Source: CBDCWO01 sp965223405
GTDB taxonomy: Bacteria; Bacteroidota; Bacteroidia; Chitinophagales; Saprospiraceae
DNA length: 64,000 nucleotides
Reading direction: 5' to 3'
Assembly (NCBI GenBank): GCA_965223405.1
Contig: CBDCWO010000006.1
Span: 372,001 to 436,000, forward strand
Every line of letters begins with the position of its first letter. The stretch's first letter is position 1. A program made the translations under genes and the position numbers. Positions 27,452 to 36,801 of this stretch are shown here, in pieces. The notes beneath the pieces are model-generated. The model was not told where the DNA came from, did no database searches, and saw nothing but the letters and a program-made list of their open reading frames with translations.

Positions 27452-27705
27452 ATCACTTGTAAATTAAAGTGTAATATGTAAAATTGAAAATTGAATCATG
27501 CTAACGATATAAGCTGATATTATCTAAAATTTCCACTCCGGGAATTTTTTAATTTCAGCTCCTCGAAAATAAGCATTACATCCAGCATTAGGTAGATTAG
27601 ATCAAGAAGATTGACTACTAAAAAGTAAACCCTATTATCAATCAAAAGCATTCCTCCCTACTCGACCTACATTTCTTGTTTTGCAAACGTCGTTAACCAT
27701 TGCAT

Positions 27706-28143
27706 TTAAATATATTTATCTGCTTCACCTTTACAATTAACCGTTACCACCCGACAAAGAAATTTAATTTCGGGATCAGTCAAAACTTTGTGATAGGATC
27801 CCGGATTGACAACGATCATATCACCGGCCAACAAATTAAATATCTTCCCCTCTACTTCTATCCTCATTTTCCCTTCCAGTAACATGTACATTTCGGTTGC
27901 CTGCTCATGGTAGTGTCTGTCTTGATTTGCAATTTGGTTGAAAACCGCAACTTCAGTGTCGGCCATTTTTTGTACGGGATTAGGGTTGCCATTAGTTGGG
28001 TTCCATATATCGGTATCGCAAGGAGATTCATCATTATAGAATTCTGTCACCAGGATTTTCCGATCACCTCTTGAACCTTCCAATAATTTCGGATCATTTA
28101 TAAATGAATCCTTTTTTATTACCAGACATTTTGTCTTTGCCAT
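27706..28143 (-). CDS. Small cupin-domain protein
   Basis: 145 residues. The second half forms a single cupin barrel: HYHEQATEMYMLLEGKMRIEV supplies the metal-binding H-x-H...E set, and NLLAGDMIVVNPGSYHKVL supplies the second motif with its His. Such proteins are metal-dependent enzymes or sensors of small molecules; the substrate cannot be read here. It may be co-transcribed with nothing: 106 bases separate it from the upstream membrane protein gene on the same strand. Confidence 0.8.
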   Translation of the reverse strand: MAKTKCLVIKKDSFINDPKLLEGSRGDRKILVTEFYNDESPCDTDIWNPTNGNPNPVQKMADTEVAVFNQIANQDRHYHEQATEMYMLLEGKMRIEVEGKIFNLLAGDMIVVNPGSYHKVLTDPEIKFLCRVVTVNCKGEADKYI

Positions 28144-28249
28144 AGGACTGTTTTTATATGTTTGAGTAAGGATTACTCTGACATGTACAAGTTAATTATC
28201 AACTATACTCAGGTCTATTTGATTTAGGCAAATTTATCCTTGGGGTTAC

Positions 28250-28666
28250 TTACTTTACTATACCGTTCTCCCTCCACATCCAGGCGTAAAAAATAATAAA
28301 AATCGTCGTGACAATTTCTATGATGCCAAAAAACAGATAATAAAGTGTTGGTGTACCAACAAATAGGGTTAATATCATCGTTACCGTCTTGATGAACGCA
28401 GCCAAGATATTTGCCCAACGATTTATTCGATAATTTAAGATTCGGGACAGCAAAATCATGGCTATAGGTATCTCCATCAAAATAGCTCCTACCAATAAAA
28501 ACCTTTCAGTCAATTTCAGCCCGTCGACTACTCCGGTTAAGTATTGTTGCAATAGTGACGAATCCATTAGTCCTAAAATGTCACAATAAGTGTAATTAAA
28601 CATTACAAATATCCAAAGTGTAGAAAGCAATACCTTTTTGTCTTTAAAATCCATTATCATTCTCAT
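28250..28666 (-). CDS. Four-helix membrane protein (DUF6326-like)
   Basis: 138 residues with four hydrophobic segments: LLSTLWIFVMFNYTYCDILGLM, LLVGAILMEIPIAMILLSRIL, WANILAAFIKTVTMILTLF, and YYLFFGIIEIVTTIFIIFYAW. The layout matches the small membrane proteins annotated as DUF6326. The function is unknown. The gene begins inside the end of the upstream 98-codon frame (ATGA-type overlap), which implies coupled translation. Confidence 0.65.
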   Translation of the reverse strand: MRMIMDFKDKKVLLSTLWIFVMFNYTYCDILGLMDSSLLQQYLTGVVDGLKLTERFLLVGAILMEIPIAMILLSRILNYRINRWANILAAFIKTVTMILTLFVGTPTLYYLFFGIIEIVTTIFIIFYAWMWRENGIVK

Positions 28667-28959
28667 CCTATTAAATTTTTGTAATATAATCTGTTGAATT
28701 CAGGGAATTGAACTTTACGCAGTGATGCACAGTTCGAATGAATATGTGTTCCAAATTCTTCTCTAAAATAATCTATGTAACTGGTAATTGGCAGATTGGT
28801 GAGCCTTTTAAATCGGACCTTTTCAATCATATGCTTCAGAAACAAAAATTTATCTAATGCCAATTCGAAAAAAATGACCCGAAGGATTAAATATTCAATT
28901 ATTTCGTCATTTAGCAGGTTTAAAACTTGCTGGTGTAGTGTTTCTAAATTGTCTACCAT
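28663..28959 (-). CDS. Small protein of unknown function, coupled to the downstream membrane protein
   Basis: 98 residues, no signal peptide or membrane segment. The content is mostly helical (NLETLHQQVLNLLNDEIIEY, then ALDKFLFLKHMIEKVRFKRL) with a polar C-terminus. I do not recognise a family. The 4-base overlap with the membrane protein gene supports it being real. It could also be the C-terminal remnant of a larger protein, since no clear domain start is seen. Confidence 0.5.
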   Translation of the reverse strand: MVDNLETLHQQVLNLLNDEIIEYLILRVIFFELALDKFLFLKHMIEKVRFKRLTNLPITSYIDYFREEFGTHIHSNCASLRKVQFPEFNRLYYKNLIG

Positions 28960-29046
28960 GGGTTTTTAGACCAGCATACCTATGCTTATTTCGGCATGTA
29001 TACCTGATTATAAGCTTGGCAACCACTAGCCCTTAAAAAAGAGAAT

Positions 29047-30696
29047 CTAAATAACAGCAATTAAATCCAAAGCCTTTGAATCAGCTTTATGCCATATCGA
29101 TCTTAAATTCTCTTTGACTTTTCTTGCTTCTTTCTCCTTACCTAATCCTTTCAGTGCCTCTAGTTTGCCGATTAATGATTTGGTACGTTGAGGCATGCGA
29201 AGGAGGGCTCTATTAAATTGCGTCAATGCTTCCTCAAATCTTTTCTGTTCCAATAACCACGTTCCATACTGTTCAAAGGAGGGAAGCGCTATACGTACTG
29301 GTCCGGTAGGATAATCGGTTTTAGCCTCCAACTCAGTAGCTTTGAGTAAATGCGTTTCATAATTTACCCAGTCAGCTTTCAGTGAAGCTATCATAGCATG
29401 CATCTGTGCTAAAATCACATCCGTACTATGCAAAATATTTTCTGTAGGCGTATACCGTGTGGCACCTCCGCTACACATGGGGATGGAGCCACCTTCTACG
29501 AATGTTGCTGCCACCGATCTACGTTGATTCAACCACTCAATTTGCTCTTGAATTGCCGCCATATTTTCATCCATCAGTGCCACTTGAGCATTGAGAAAGC
29601 TTTTCATACTTTCGGATTCCAAGCCCAAGTCATCAATTTTCACATCGAGATCCAATTGCACATCAGGACCTACGCTCCCAGCCTCCACGATTTGTCTATT
29701 CTGCATACCCAATAAGTATACCCTAGAACCCTTGGTAGGATCTAAAGGCACATAAGTCAACATATCTTTAAGCAGTTTCTCCGCTTCCTGGTATCGACCT
29801 TGTTGAAGTAATCCGTAATGCAACCAGGCATAGGAATGATAGCCACGTGCTCCATCTTTTAGTCCAAGTTTTTGCATTCGTTTGACACTGGCCTCATAGG
29901 ACGCCACGTTCGATCTTACCACATCGTCCCACTCCCCCAAGGCCAGATAGATATGTGAAGGCATGTGTAGAGCATGCGCCGCAGCGGGGGCAACCTTAGC
30001 ATAGGTATCGGCTGCCAGATGCGCATCCTCCGCAGAAAGGGGACCATCCAAAGCATGGATCTTGTAGTGCAATGCTCCAGGATGCTCGGGGTTCACAGCC
30101 AAAATCTCGTCAGCGATTGCAGCGGCCTTTCTAAGGTCAGGACTTCCATCGCCGTATTCTTCTGTTGCCCAAATCAGAGATAAGGAATAAAATGCAGCAA
30201 TTTCCTGATGTTCTTTATACTTCTTGTACAATTTTTCCATATGCCGGGAGAATTCCCTATTGAGGTCTTCAAAATCTCCCTCACCATAAATAATTTCCAA
30301 ACCCGCCCACAAATCTTTTTCCAAGAGATCTTCAATCTTTGCTAATCTTGTTACTTCGTTGTCTCCCAATTGCTTTAATATTTCTTGCCCTTTATCTTTA
30401 TTTTGCAATCCCCAGAGTGCTTTGTAATAGGCCATCGCTTTTCCCCAATGGTTCATTATTTCGGTAGAGTCCACCTGAACACCTTTTTCAAATTCGGTCA
30501 AGGCATCATCGTATTCAAAATTATGCAATAACAACAATCCCTTATTAAAATATACTTCAGTCCCCTCATTTAAGATAAAATGATGCTGAAGCGCACCCAA
30601 TTCCGATTGTAATTTAACTTTAGCGTAAGTACTGCCAGACTTCTGACAATGCCAAAAAGTAAAAAGTGCAGAGCAAAAAAATAGAAATCGTAACAT
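29047..30696 (-). CDS. TPR-repeat lipoprotein
   Basis: About 549 residues from the ATG at 30696, chosen because it begins a lipoprotein signal (MLRFLFFCSALFTFWHC) with the cysteine at residue 17. Tetratricopeptide-like helix pairs follow: FNKGLLLLHNFEYDDALTEF near the N-terminus, AAHALHMPSHIYLALGEWD in the middle, and WLLEQKRFEEALTQFNRALL near the end. HALHMPSHIY resembles the conserved core of a family of large TPR proteins often found beside oxidoreductases. It is probably an envelope protein that binds partners; no enzymatic motif is evident. Confidence 0.8.
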   Translation of the reverse strand: MLRFLFFCSALFTFWHCQKSGSTYAKVKLQSELGALQHHFILNEGTEVYFNKGLLLLHNFEYDDALTEFEKGVQVDSTEIMNHWGKAMAYYKALWGLQNKDKGQEILKQLGDNEVTRLAKIEDLLEKDLWAGLEIIYGEGDFEDLNREFSRHMEKLYKKYKEHQEIAAFYSLSLIWATEEYGDGSPDLRKAAAIADEILAVNPEHPGALHYKIHALDGPLSAEDAHLAADTYAKVAPAAAHALHMPSHIYLALGEWDDVVRSNVASYEASVKRMQKLGLKDGARGYHSYAWLHYGLLQQGRYQEAEKLLKDMLTYVPLDPTKGSRVYLLGMQNRQIVEAGSVGPDVQLDLDVKIDDLGLESESMKSFLNAQVALMDENMAAIQEQIEWLNQRRSVAATFVEGGSIPMCSGGATRYTPTENILHSTDVILAQMHAMIASLKADWVNYETHLLKATELEAKTDYPTGPVRIALPSFEQYGTWLLEQKRFEEALTQFNRALLRMPQRTKSLIGKLEALKGLGKEKEARKVKENLRSIWHKADSKALDLIAVI

Positions 30697-30958
30697 GGTA
30701 ACTTGGTTTGATGGATTCCTAAGATACAATTTATTCAAACTTTGGAGGTGAAGTTTAAAGATTTGATTAAGGTGATTGTTAAATTTGAAAGTTGGAAAAT
30801 GAGATATAGGCAGGGCAAAAGCTAAATACCCGATTTCGAATCAAGTTTTGGATCTCCTTGATTATTGTCTTTCAACTGAGCCATGGCGAGAAATTACACG
30901 TTGAGGTTTCATAGAACCATGTCTAACGTCCCACTTCACATAACTATAAGATATTAAC

Positions 30959-32509
30959 CTAAAATTCAAATCGCCTCATCCAATTCTTACGCTCTTGGCT
31001 GTAATAATATTCCTTGGATTTGACCGGTGGTACATGATGCTCCATCAAAGGAATCAGCGATTCTTCCGGAAGGGTGACTGGGTGAGGTAACATGGCATTG
31101 AGTTGCTGTTTTTTAGATTCCATATCCTTCACGGTAGCCAGATTATACCACTCATGTGGATCGTTTTCCAAGTCGTAAAGTTCTTCTGACTCGTCCACAT
31201 ATCGGATGTAGTGCCAATTCCTGTAACGTACAGAAAAATCAGCTTGATCGTATGATGTAATGATCGGGCGGTCGAGTAATTCATTTTCTTTTTTCAAATA
31301 GGGTTTCAAACTTATACCATCTAAATCTTTTTTTTCAGGCAAATTGCACAAGTCTATCAGCGTCGGATACAGATCGATTAGTGAGGTAGGTTCAGAGATC
31401 TCTTTATCAGCGAAAGAGCCTTCCGGCAGAGACTGGAATCCTTTTGGAACTTTTATCATCAAGGTTGTTCGAATAATATTTTCCCACAAGGCAAACTTGC
31501 GCCAGTGCATTTTTTCACCGAGCTGCCAACCATGGTCAGACCATAAGACAACTATGGTATTCTGGGCATAGTCACTTGCACTTAAGTTTTTCATCAGCAG
31601 TCCAAACATGGCATCGGCATAGGCTACTGAGGCTAAATATCCCCTGATGGCTTCTTTCCATTTACCCGCTTTGACCACATGTTTGTGGTAATTTCCACCC
31701 CGCTTGATTAATTCTTTTGCCCGGTTTCCCAAATCTGAAGTATCATTTTCGATCATTTCCGGTAATTTAATATCCTCCAGAGGAAATAAATCAAAATACT
31801 TTTTAGGCACATACCAAGGCACATGGGGTCGATAGATTCCACACGCCAGGAAGAATGGCTTTTCGTGTTTATTTTGAAGTTGTTGCGAAATATAACTTAC
31901 ACTGTGATAATCGGCAGTTTCTTCATCTTTAAGGGAAAGCTCATGCCAATCAAACATTTTGTACATGTATTTGAATGGCGGCATATTTATTGGCGCCTCT
32001 TTTGGAATAAATTCCACCGGCATATTTTGATCTTGGGATGGGAAATAATCATCCCAGGTGCGAGGAGCAATATGTCCGTAATGATAAATCTTTCCAGCAC
32101 CTGCTGAATAATAACCATTTTGGCGAAAATATTGACCTAAGGTAACTGCATTTTTGAGGTTCGGCACTTTTCTCCAATCCTGATAATTCGAATACATTCC
32201 TGAATTATATGGGTATTTCCCCGTCATAACGGAAGCTCTTGAAGGTGCACATCCGGGGCTTGTACAATAGTTACTTGTAAAGTTGACTGCTTGTTCGGCA
32301 AAGGTCTCTAGATTAGGAGTCATAGTTTGATCATTACCACCTAAAGGAGTTATCCAATCATTGAGATCATCGATTGCAATGAAAAGAACATTGGGTTGTT
32401 TCACCAATTCTTCGTTTACATCAGTTGGTTTTTTCCCAAAACAAGCAAAGATCAAAAAGAGGAGGAAAGTACTTTTTATGATTGTAATCCAAGTAATAGT
32501 TTTTTTCAT
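30959..32509 (-). CDS. Type I sulfatase, lipoprotein (iduronate-2-sulfatase-like)
   Basis: 516 residues. A signal peptide has a possible lipobox cysteine at C23 (FLLFLIFAC). The catalytic cysteine C87 is in CAPSRASVMTG, the C-x-P-S-R signature converted to formylglycine. NVLFIAIDDLNDW supplies two metal-binding Asp, and VVLWSDHGWQLGEKMHWRKF contains the second metal and substrate site. The C-terminal block YDLENDPHEWYNLA is typical. It removes sulfate esters from polysaccharides or glycosaminoglycans in the periplasm or at the surface. A formylglycine-generating enzyme or anSME is needed and is not in the window. It lies 34 bases downstream of the secreted hydrolase on the same strand. Confidence 0.93.
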   Translation of the reverse strand: MKKTITWITIIKSTFLLFLIFACFGKKPTDVNEELVKQPNVLFIAIDDLNDWITPLGGNDQTMTPNLETFAEQAVNFTSNYCTSPGCAPSRASVMTGKYPYNSGMYSNYQDWRKVPNLKNAVTLGQYFRQNGYYSAGAGKIYHYGHIAPRTWDDYFPSQDQNMPVEFIPKEAPINMPPFKYMYKMFDWHELSLKDEETADYHSVSYISQQLQNKHEKPFFLACGIYRPHVPWYVPKKYFDLFPLEDIKLPEMIENDTSDLGNRAKELIKRGGNYHKHVVKAGKWKEAIRGYLASVAYADAMFGLLMKNLSASDYAQNTIVVLWSDHGWQLGEKMHWRKFALWENIIRTTLMIKVPKGFQSLPEGSFADKEISEPTSLIDLYPTLIDLCNLPEKKDLDGISLKPYLKKENELLDRPIITSYDQADFSVRYRNWHYIRYVDESEELYDLENDPHEWYNLATVKDMESKKQQLNAMLPHPVTLPEESLIPLMEHHVPPVKSKEYYYSQERKNWMRRFEF

Positions 32510-32543
32510 GTGATCAGATTAGAATTATCCATTACCACAATTT

Positions 32544-34676
32544 CTACAGTTTGACCAATCTACCCACTTCGCTTTTTCCGTCATTCATCTTAATAATTAA
32601 GAAGTAAATCCCACTGGACAATTGAGAAACATCCAAAGTTTGGTTGGGTATTCTCACCTTCAAACGACTTTTTTCCCTGCCATTTACATCGAAGATAGTA
32701 ATGTACTTCCAATTCGTTCCTGCAGAAATAGTTCCATATGTCGGGTTTGGGGAAATTGTTAAAATAGAGCTTTCAGTATACTTTTCTTTAATTGAAGTCG
32801 TGCCAAGAGCAACCGTGATGAGCACTTTTCTGATGCCTTCTTTAAATACCTCGACTTGTGGTATTACTACAAGATTATCCGGCTGCACAGTAGTGGTTCC
32901 GCTTTGAAGAGTGCTTCCTGTTGCAACATCTTTCACGCTCCAGGAAATGGATTGCCCGGAGATAGGAAGAAAGATTTGTGGACGGCGGATGGTCAGGTCT
33001 GCAGTCAAAAAATCTTCAGGCGAGTTGTCGTTAGGGTAAATGGCGTTGCTTTCCAGCCAGGCTGTTGTTTGCCAGAGTTCCTCTGTTTCAGTTATATTTC
33101 TCCAGCGGTGGTAACCACCCCAGGTACCCCAATTATCACCATCACCATTGTTGATGCCGATAAGACCGGAACCCGGGTCGTTGTTCTTGTCAGACAAACG
33201 GTGATTGAAAAAAGCCGGATAGGAGATCTTACTGCTATAACGGCTTTCCGAAAAATCCACATTATCACTGGCCGTTTGTTGATTAGCCAAGGTGCCTTTA
33301 ATCCAATGGTCGTCAATGTTATCTGATAATACTGAATGATTCCGTTCACTCCAATAGCTTTGGAGTCCGGTACCGGTCGAATCGCAGAAGCGGAAACTCT
33401 CAATTGTCACCGGGCCCCAGTGATTAGTGATATTGTTGTCCTGCTTGCCGTGCCAAAACTTTATTATGGGCAAGTCGCGCTGGGGTGAGCAATTAGTGTA
33501 CATGTCCCAAAGGTCAAAAAACCGTACATGGTCACCTTTTCTGTTTTGAAGATTGGTGGGTAAGTTTTGATCGAACGACCCAAAAATTCCAGCCGAGAAG
33601 TTGTAAGGTCCCAAGCAATTTGTATTAAACAAGGTAGCTGAACCATAATGCTCTGGATAGGATTTCACTAGACCAGTTGCTCCAACTGCCCCCATACTAT
33701 GCCCGTGAATATTAATTCTAGTAGCGTCTATATTAAAATGTTCCGCCAACCAGCCATCTATCCAAAGGTAGCGGCGTTGGGTATAATTGATAACTGTATC
33801 CATAACGAGTGTATCAGGGTGGAACGGATTGTAATTTTTAGCCCAACCAAAATGCGAGGATCCTTGTTCATCTGGATTACTAGAGTTTAGATTGCGGTGC
33901 AGCCTGTCGTTATGGGCCAATAAAATGCCTTGCGCAGGGTTGATATCGATGTCCTTGCGTGACCCCGCCAAGGACTGTCGAGCTCTTCCCGCCCCCCCGT
34001 GGAGCCAAACAGAGAGTGGGTAGGCACTACTAGTATCTAAGTCAGTAGGGATGCTCACCAAAAACAAACCAGGCATACCGTTTTTGGCCGCATTGGCCAT
34101 GATTGGAAAATCCGGTCTGCCCTCCCAATAATTTTGACGACCGTCGGCCCACATATAGTAGGCAAAACAAATATAATCACGAGAGAAAGGTGAGGGGAAA
34201 ATCCGTTGCAAATGACATTCGACGGGGTCGTTGATAGGATCGAATCGGAAGGCTACAGCCGTGTCCGTGATATTTTGTCCGGATACCACTTCGCTGTCTC
34301 CCCATTTGGTTACGGCAAAATACAATGAATCTGATTGATGTGGCGTAAAAACAAACAAACCTTCGTTGAGTAAAAGTTTGTACACGCTATCTTGTCCGTC
34401 GGGAACCTTTAAGGTAGCGGATGGGTCCTGCAAGTTATCTTTTAACGCATGGCCTATGTATTCCAAAAAGAAGGGTCTGCCCGCCAATTGGGCATCATTG
34501 GTACTTGTAAATGGAGTCGGGTTAGCATAGATAGCGTAGGTTTCAACTGAGTCAGGAGCCAATTCCCATATCACAAAAACTTGTCCATCGGCGTACCATG
34601 CACGAACATTGCTTTGTGAAAAGCAATTAAAACAATAAAGGAAGAGGATAAGAGGAAATAAAACTTTCATTTTCAA
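32544..34676 (-). CDS. Secreted alpha/beta-hydrolase (esterase-like) with type IX sorting domain
   Basis: 710 residues. A signal peptide (residues 1-20) is followed by a beta-rich N-terminal domain and an alpha/beta-hydrolase region containing LSVWLHGGAGRARQSL (oxyanion-type loop) and the nucleophile elbow NIHGHSMGAVGATGLV. The C-terminal 75 residues (ILTISPNPTYGTIS through GIYFLIIKMNDG to VGRLVKL) form a type A T9SS sorting domain, so the protein should cross the outer membrane and be attached or released outside. Its neighbour is a sulfatase, which suggests joint attack on a decorated polysaccharide (for example removal of acyl and sulfate groups). That pairing is inferred. Confidence 0.85.
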   Translation of the reverse strand: MKMKVLFPLILFLYCFNCFSQSNVRAWYADGQVFVIWELAPDSVETYAIYANPTPFTSTNDAQLAGRPFFLEYIGHALKDNLQDPSATLKVPDGQDSVYKLLLNEGLFVFTPHQSDSLYFAVTKWGDSEVVSGQNITDTAVAFRFDPINDPVECHLQRIFPSPFSRDYICFAYYMWADGRQNYWEGRPDFPIMANAAKNGMPGLFLVSIPTDLDTSSAYPLSVWLHGGAGRARQSLAGSRKDIDINPAQGILLAHNDRLHRNLNSSNPDEQGSSHFGWAKNYNPFHPDTLVMDTVINYTQRRYLWIDGWLAEHFNIDATRINIHGHSMGAVGATGLVKSYPEHYGSATLFNTNCLGPYNFSAGIFGSFDQNLPTNLQNRKGDHVRFFDLWDMYTNCSPQRDLPIIKFWHGKQDNNITNHWGPVTIESFRFCDSTGTGLQSYWSERNHSVLSDNIDDHWIKGTLANQQTASDNVDFSESRYSSKISYPAFFNHRLSDKNNDPGSGLIGINNGDGDNWGTWGGYHRWRNITETEELWQTTAWLESNAIYPNDNSPEDFLTADLTIRRPQIFLPISGQSISWSVKDVATGSTLQSGTTTVQPDNLVVIPQVEVFKEGIRKVLITVALGTTSIKEKYTESSILTISPNPTYGTISAGTNWKYITIFDVNGREKSRLKVRIPNQTLDVSQLSSGIYFLIIKMNDGKSEVGRLVKL

Positions 34677-35050
34677 TATTATTGGTTTTGGCTTGATATT
34701 GATTATTCATTTGACCAAAAGATGCCGGTTTAGTTTAACCTTCTTTTTGCTTTTAGATTCTTTTTAGATATCGAAAGTTCAGAAAAGTACAAAAAGTTAA
34801 GCTCAAATGCGAACCCACAAGTACAAACTCTGATAGCCATTTGGAGAATTGAAATCATGGCAAATCGTGTCTGTTACAGTATTTTAGTAGAAATGGAAAT
34901 ATAATCTCACATGACGTCACCTCTATATTCTGTCCATTTTTTTAAAGTTAACAAATACATAGATTATAAAATTTAATTGGAATAGATTTCAGGGGAGAGA
35001 TAAGATAATTTGAAAATCCACTGTAAAATTTCTTCCTGGTAAAGTGTGCA
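34677..35050. other. Intergenic region upstream of the T9SS hydrolase
   Basis: About 370 AT-rich bases holding the promoter of the minus-strand hydrolase-sulfatase pair. I saw no gene, tRNA or strong hairpin here before the terminator cassettes that begin at about 35051. Confidence 0.4.
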
Positions 35051-35086
35051 CCAAAAAAATCCCGGGCTTGAGCAGCCCGGGAAAAC
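35051..35086 (-). terminator. Distal copy of the dcw terminator hairpin
   Basis: Stem CCCGGGCT (35061-35068) with AGCCCGGG (35074-35081) and a 5-base loop. Read on the minus strand it is followed by ATTTTTTT, a classical intrinsic terminator. It is a second copy of the hairpin at 35236-35260. Confidence 0.85.
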
Positions 35087-35307
35087 CATAAACCAATCTC
35101 AGAAAAAGACGAATAGTGAAGATTGTTTCGTAAGATTCTAATATCAGATTCCTTTATCCATAGTAATTATTAATATCTAACCCATTTTTCGGGTATTTTA
35201 GTTTCCTCACCGGTCAAATCTGGAAAGGTTAAAAATTCCCGGGCTTGAGAGGCCCGGGAAAAACCATAAACCAATCTCAGAAAAAGACGAATAGTGAAGA
35301 TTGTTTC
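35056..35307. repeat. Direct duplication of a terminator-containing cassette of about 75 bp
   Basis: The segments 35056-35129 and 35232-35307 are nearly identical: GC-rich hairpin, then ACCATAAACCAATCTCAG, then AAAAAGACGAATAGTGAAG and ATTGTTTC. The copies are spaced about 177 bases apart. Each also contains CAATCT and AGATTG, able to form a second small stem. The unit carries the terminator plus roughly 45 bases of the leader to it, so the duplication covers more than the hairpin. Confidence 0.9.
35231..35260 (-). terminator. Proximal terminator of the dcw operon
   Basis: Perfect 9-bp arms TTCCCGGGC (35236-35244) and GCCCGGGAA (35252-35260), with the minus-strand T run at 35231-35237 following the stem. 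It lies about 70 bases after the ftsZ stop codon and should end transcription of the division operon. Confidence 0.88.
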
Positions 35308-35326
35308 TTATTCATTGTACTCAAAT

Positions 35327-36754
35327 CTAGTCTACATTGTCATGTAAATAGGAATTACCCTCCCGGATTATAGGCTCGTCATCATCGGATATAGTCCACT
35401 TCGACTGTTCTTCAGTGTCGGAATGTTGTACATCGTCAAGATCCACATTACGTCGTAAATAAGCGGGCTTATTCTCCAGATCCACCACCGACTTGGGGTT
35501 ATTTAACCTTACATTCATACTACGAAGTCTCTCTTTACGCTCATCCTCCATTTTTCGTCTGCGCATATTTTCTTCATCACTTTGAGCTTTCACTTCTTTC
35601 TTTATGTATGGCTCTTCATAGGTGTATCTGTTCCTTTGGTATTGCTTATAAGCATCATCTTCGGTTTCAAATTCGACGGTATTCTTTTCTTCCGCCGGTT
35701 TGTCTAATTCGAAGATCATCTCTTTCTCAGCATTCTTCTTTGGATCGTCCAACGCTACAGTGATCTTTTCCTTTACTGTTTTTTCTTCAATACGGGGTTT
35801 TTGATCAAAGCCAGTAGCGATCAGGGTAACGGCAATTTTACTTCCCAGTGTATCATCTTGACAATGTCCCCAGATCAAATCGGTACCAAATCCAGCTTCT
35901 TCCTGAACATATTCAGTAATTTCAAATATTTCATCCATCGTAACTTCTGAATCTCCCGAGGTGATATTAAGCAGGATATGTTTCGCACCACGAATGTCAT
36001 TATCTTCCAGGAGGGGACTATTAAGGGCATTATCGACCGCTTTTCTGGCACGATCTTCACCTTCCATTACTGAGGTACCCATTATAGAAACGCCACTATC
36101 GCGCATAACTGTATTTACATCCTCAAAATCTACATTCACATACCCGGAGACGGTAATGATTTCTGCTATTCCCTTAGCAGCCATAGATAGGATATCATCA
36201 GCATGAGAAAAAGCCTGCGAAAGTGGAAGATTTCCATGAATTTCTCTCAACTTATCATTGGAAATAACAATGATGGAATCGACGGATTTTTTCAGTTCAT
36301 CAAGTCCTTCCTGAGCTTGTTCATAGCGACGTTTACCCTCAAATGTAAACGGTACTGTGACGATCGCAACCGTAAGGATTCCCATTTCTTTCGAGAGTCT
36401 GGCGATTATCGGTGCTGCCCCGGTTCCTGTGCCACCTCCCATACCAGCCGTGATAAAAAGCATTTTCGTATTATCAGTCAGGATTTTTCTGATTTCATCA
36501 ATACTTTCCTCACAAGCCTGCCTGCCCATTTCAGGCTTGGAGCCGGCACCTCGTCCTTCCGTTAAATAAGGACCCAATTGGATCTTGGTGGGGATCGGAC
36601 TCATCTCCATAGATTGACTATCCGTGTTAGAGATAATAAAATCCACTCCCACAATTCCTTGTTTGAACATATGGGTAACGGCGTTGGATCCTCCACCTCC
36701 TACACCGATTACTTTTATGATGGACCTTTCTTCTTTTGGTAAATCAAACATCAT
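35327..36754 (-). CDS. ftsZ: Cell division GTPase FtsZ
   Basis: 475 residues. The tubulin-like GTPase domain has KVIGVGGGGSNAV near residue 15 and the signature GGGTGTG at 106-112. The T7-loop region is present near residue 200 (DFEDVNTVM). After the globular part (about residue 320) comes a long, charged linker. A PAYLRR block near residue 440, similar to the conserved C-terminal peptide that binds FtsA, lies about 35 residues before the end, so this FtsZ has an extra acidic tail after its usual anchor peptide. It forms the division ring. It is the last gene of the dcw operon, 47 bases after ftsA, and is followed by a duplicated terminator. Confidence 0.97.
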   Translation of the reverse strand: MMFDLPKEERSIIKVIGVGGGGSNAVTHMFKQGIVGVDFIISNTDSQSMEMSPIPTKIQLGPYLTEGRGAGSKPEMGRQACEESIDEIRKILTDNTKMLFITAGMGGGTGTGAAPIIARLSKEMGILTVAIVTVPFTFEGKRRYEQAQEGLDELKKSVDSIIVISNDKLREIHGNLPLSQAFSHADDILSMAAKGIAEIITVSGYVNVDFEDVNTVMRDSGVSIMGTSVMEGEDRARKAVDNALNSPLLEDNDIRGAKHILLNITSGDSEVTMDEIFEITEYVQEEAGFGTDLIWGHCQDDTLGSKIAVTLIATGFDQKPRIEEKTVKEKITVALDDPKKNAEKEMIFELDKPAEEKNTVEFETEDDAYKQYQRNRYTYEEPYIKKEVKAQSDEENMRRRKMEDERKERLRSMNVRLNNPKSVVDLENKPAYLRRNVDLDDVQHSDTEEQSKWTISDDDEPIIREGNSYLHDNVD

Positions 36755-36801
36755 GATCTTTAGTTTTAGATATTAACAGGTAAAGTTGTTTTCATAAGGG
36801 A

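Noticed and set aside
32856..33326. 156-codon plus-strand frame opposite the T9SS hydrolase
   Set aside because: Although long, it is opposite a gene with signal peptide, GHSMG motif and sorting domain; the translated product has no family features.
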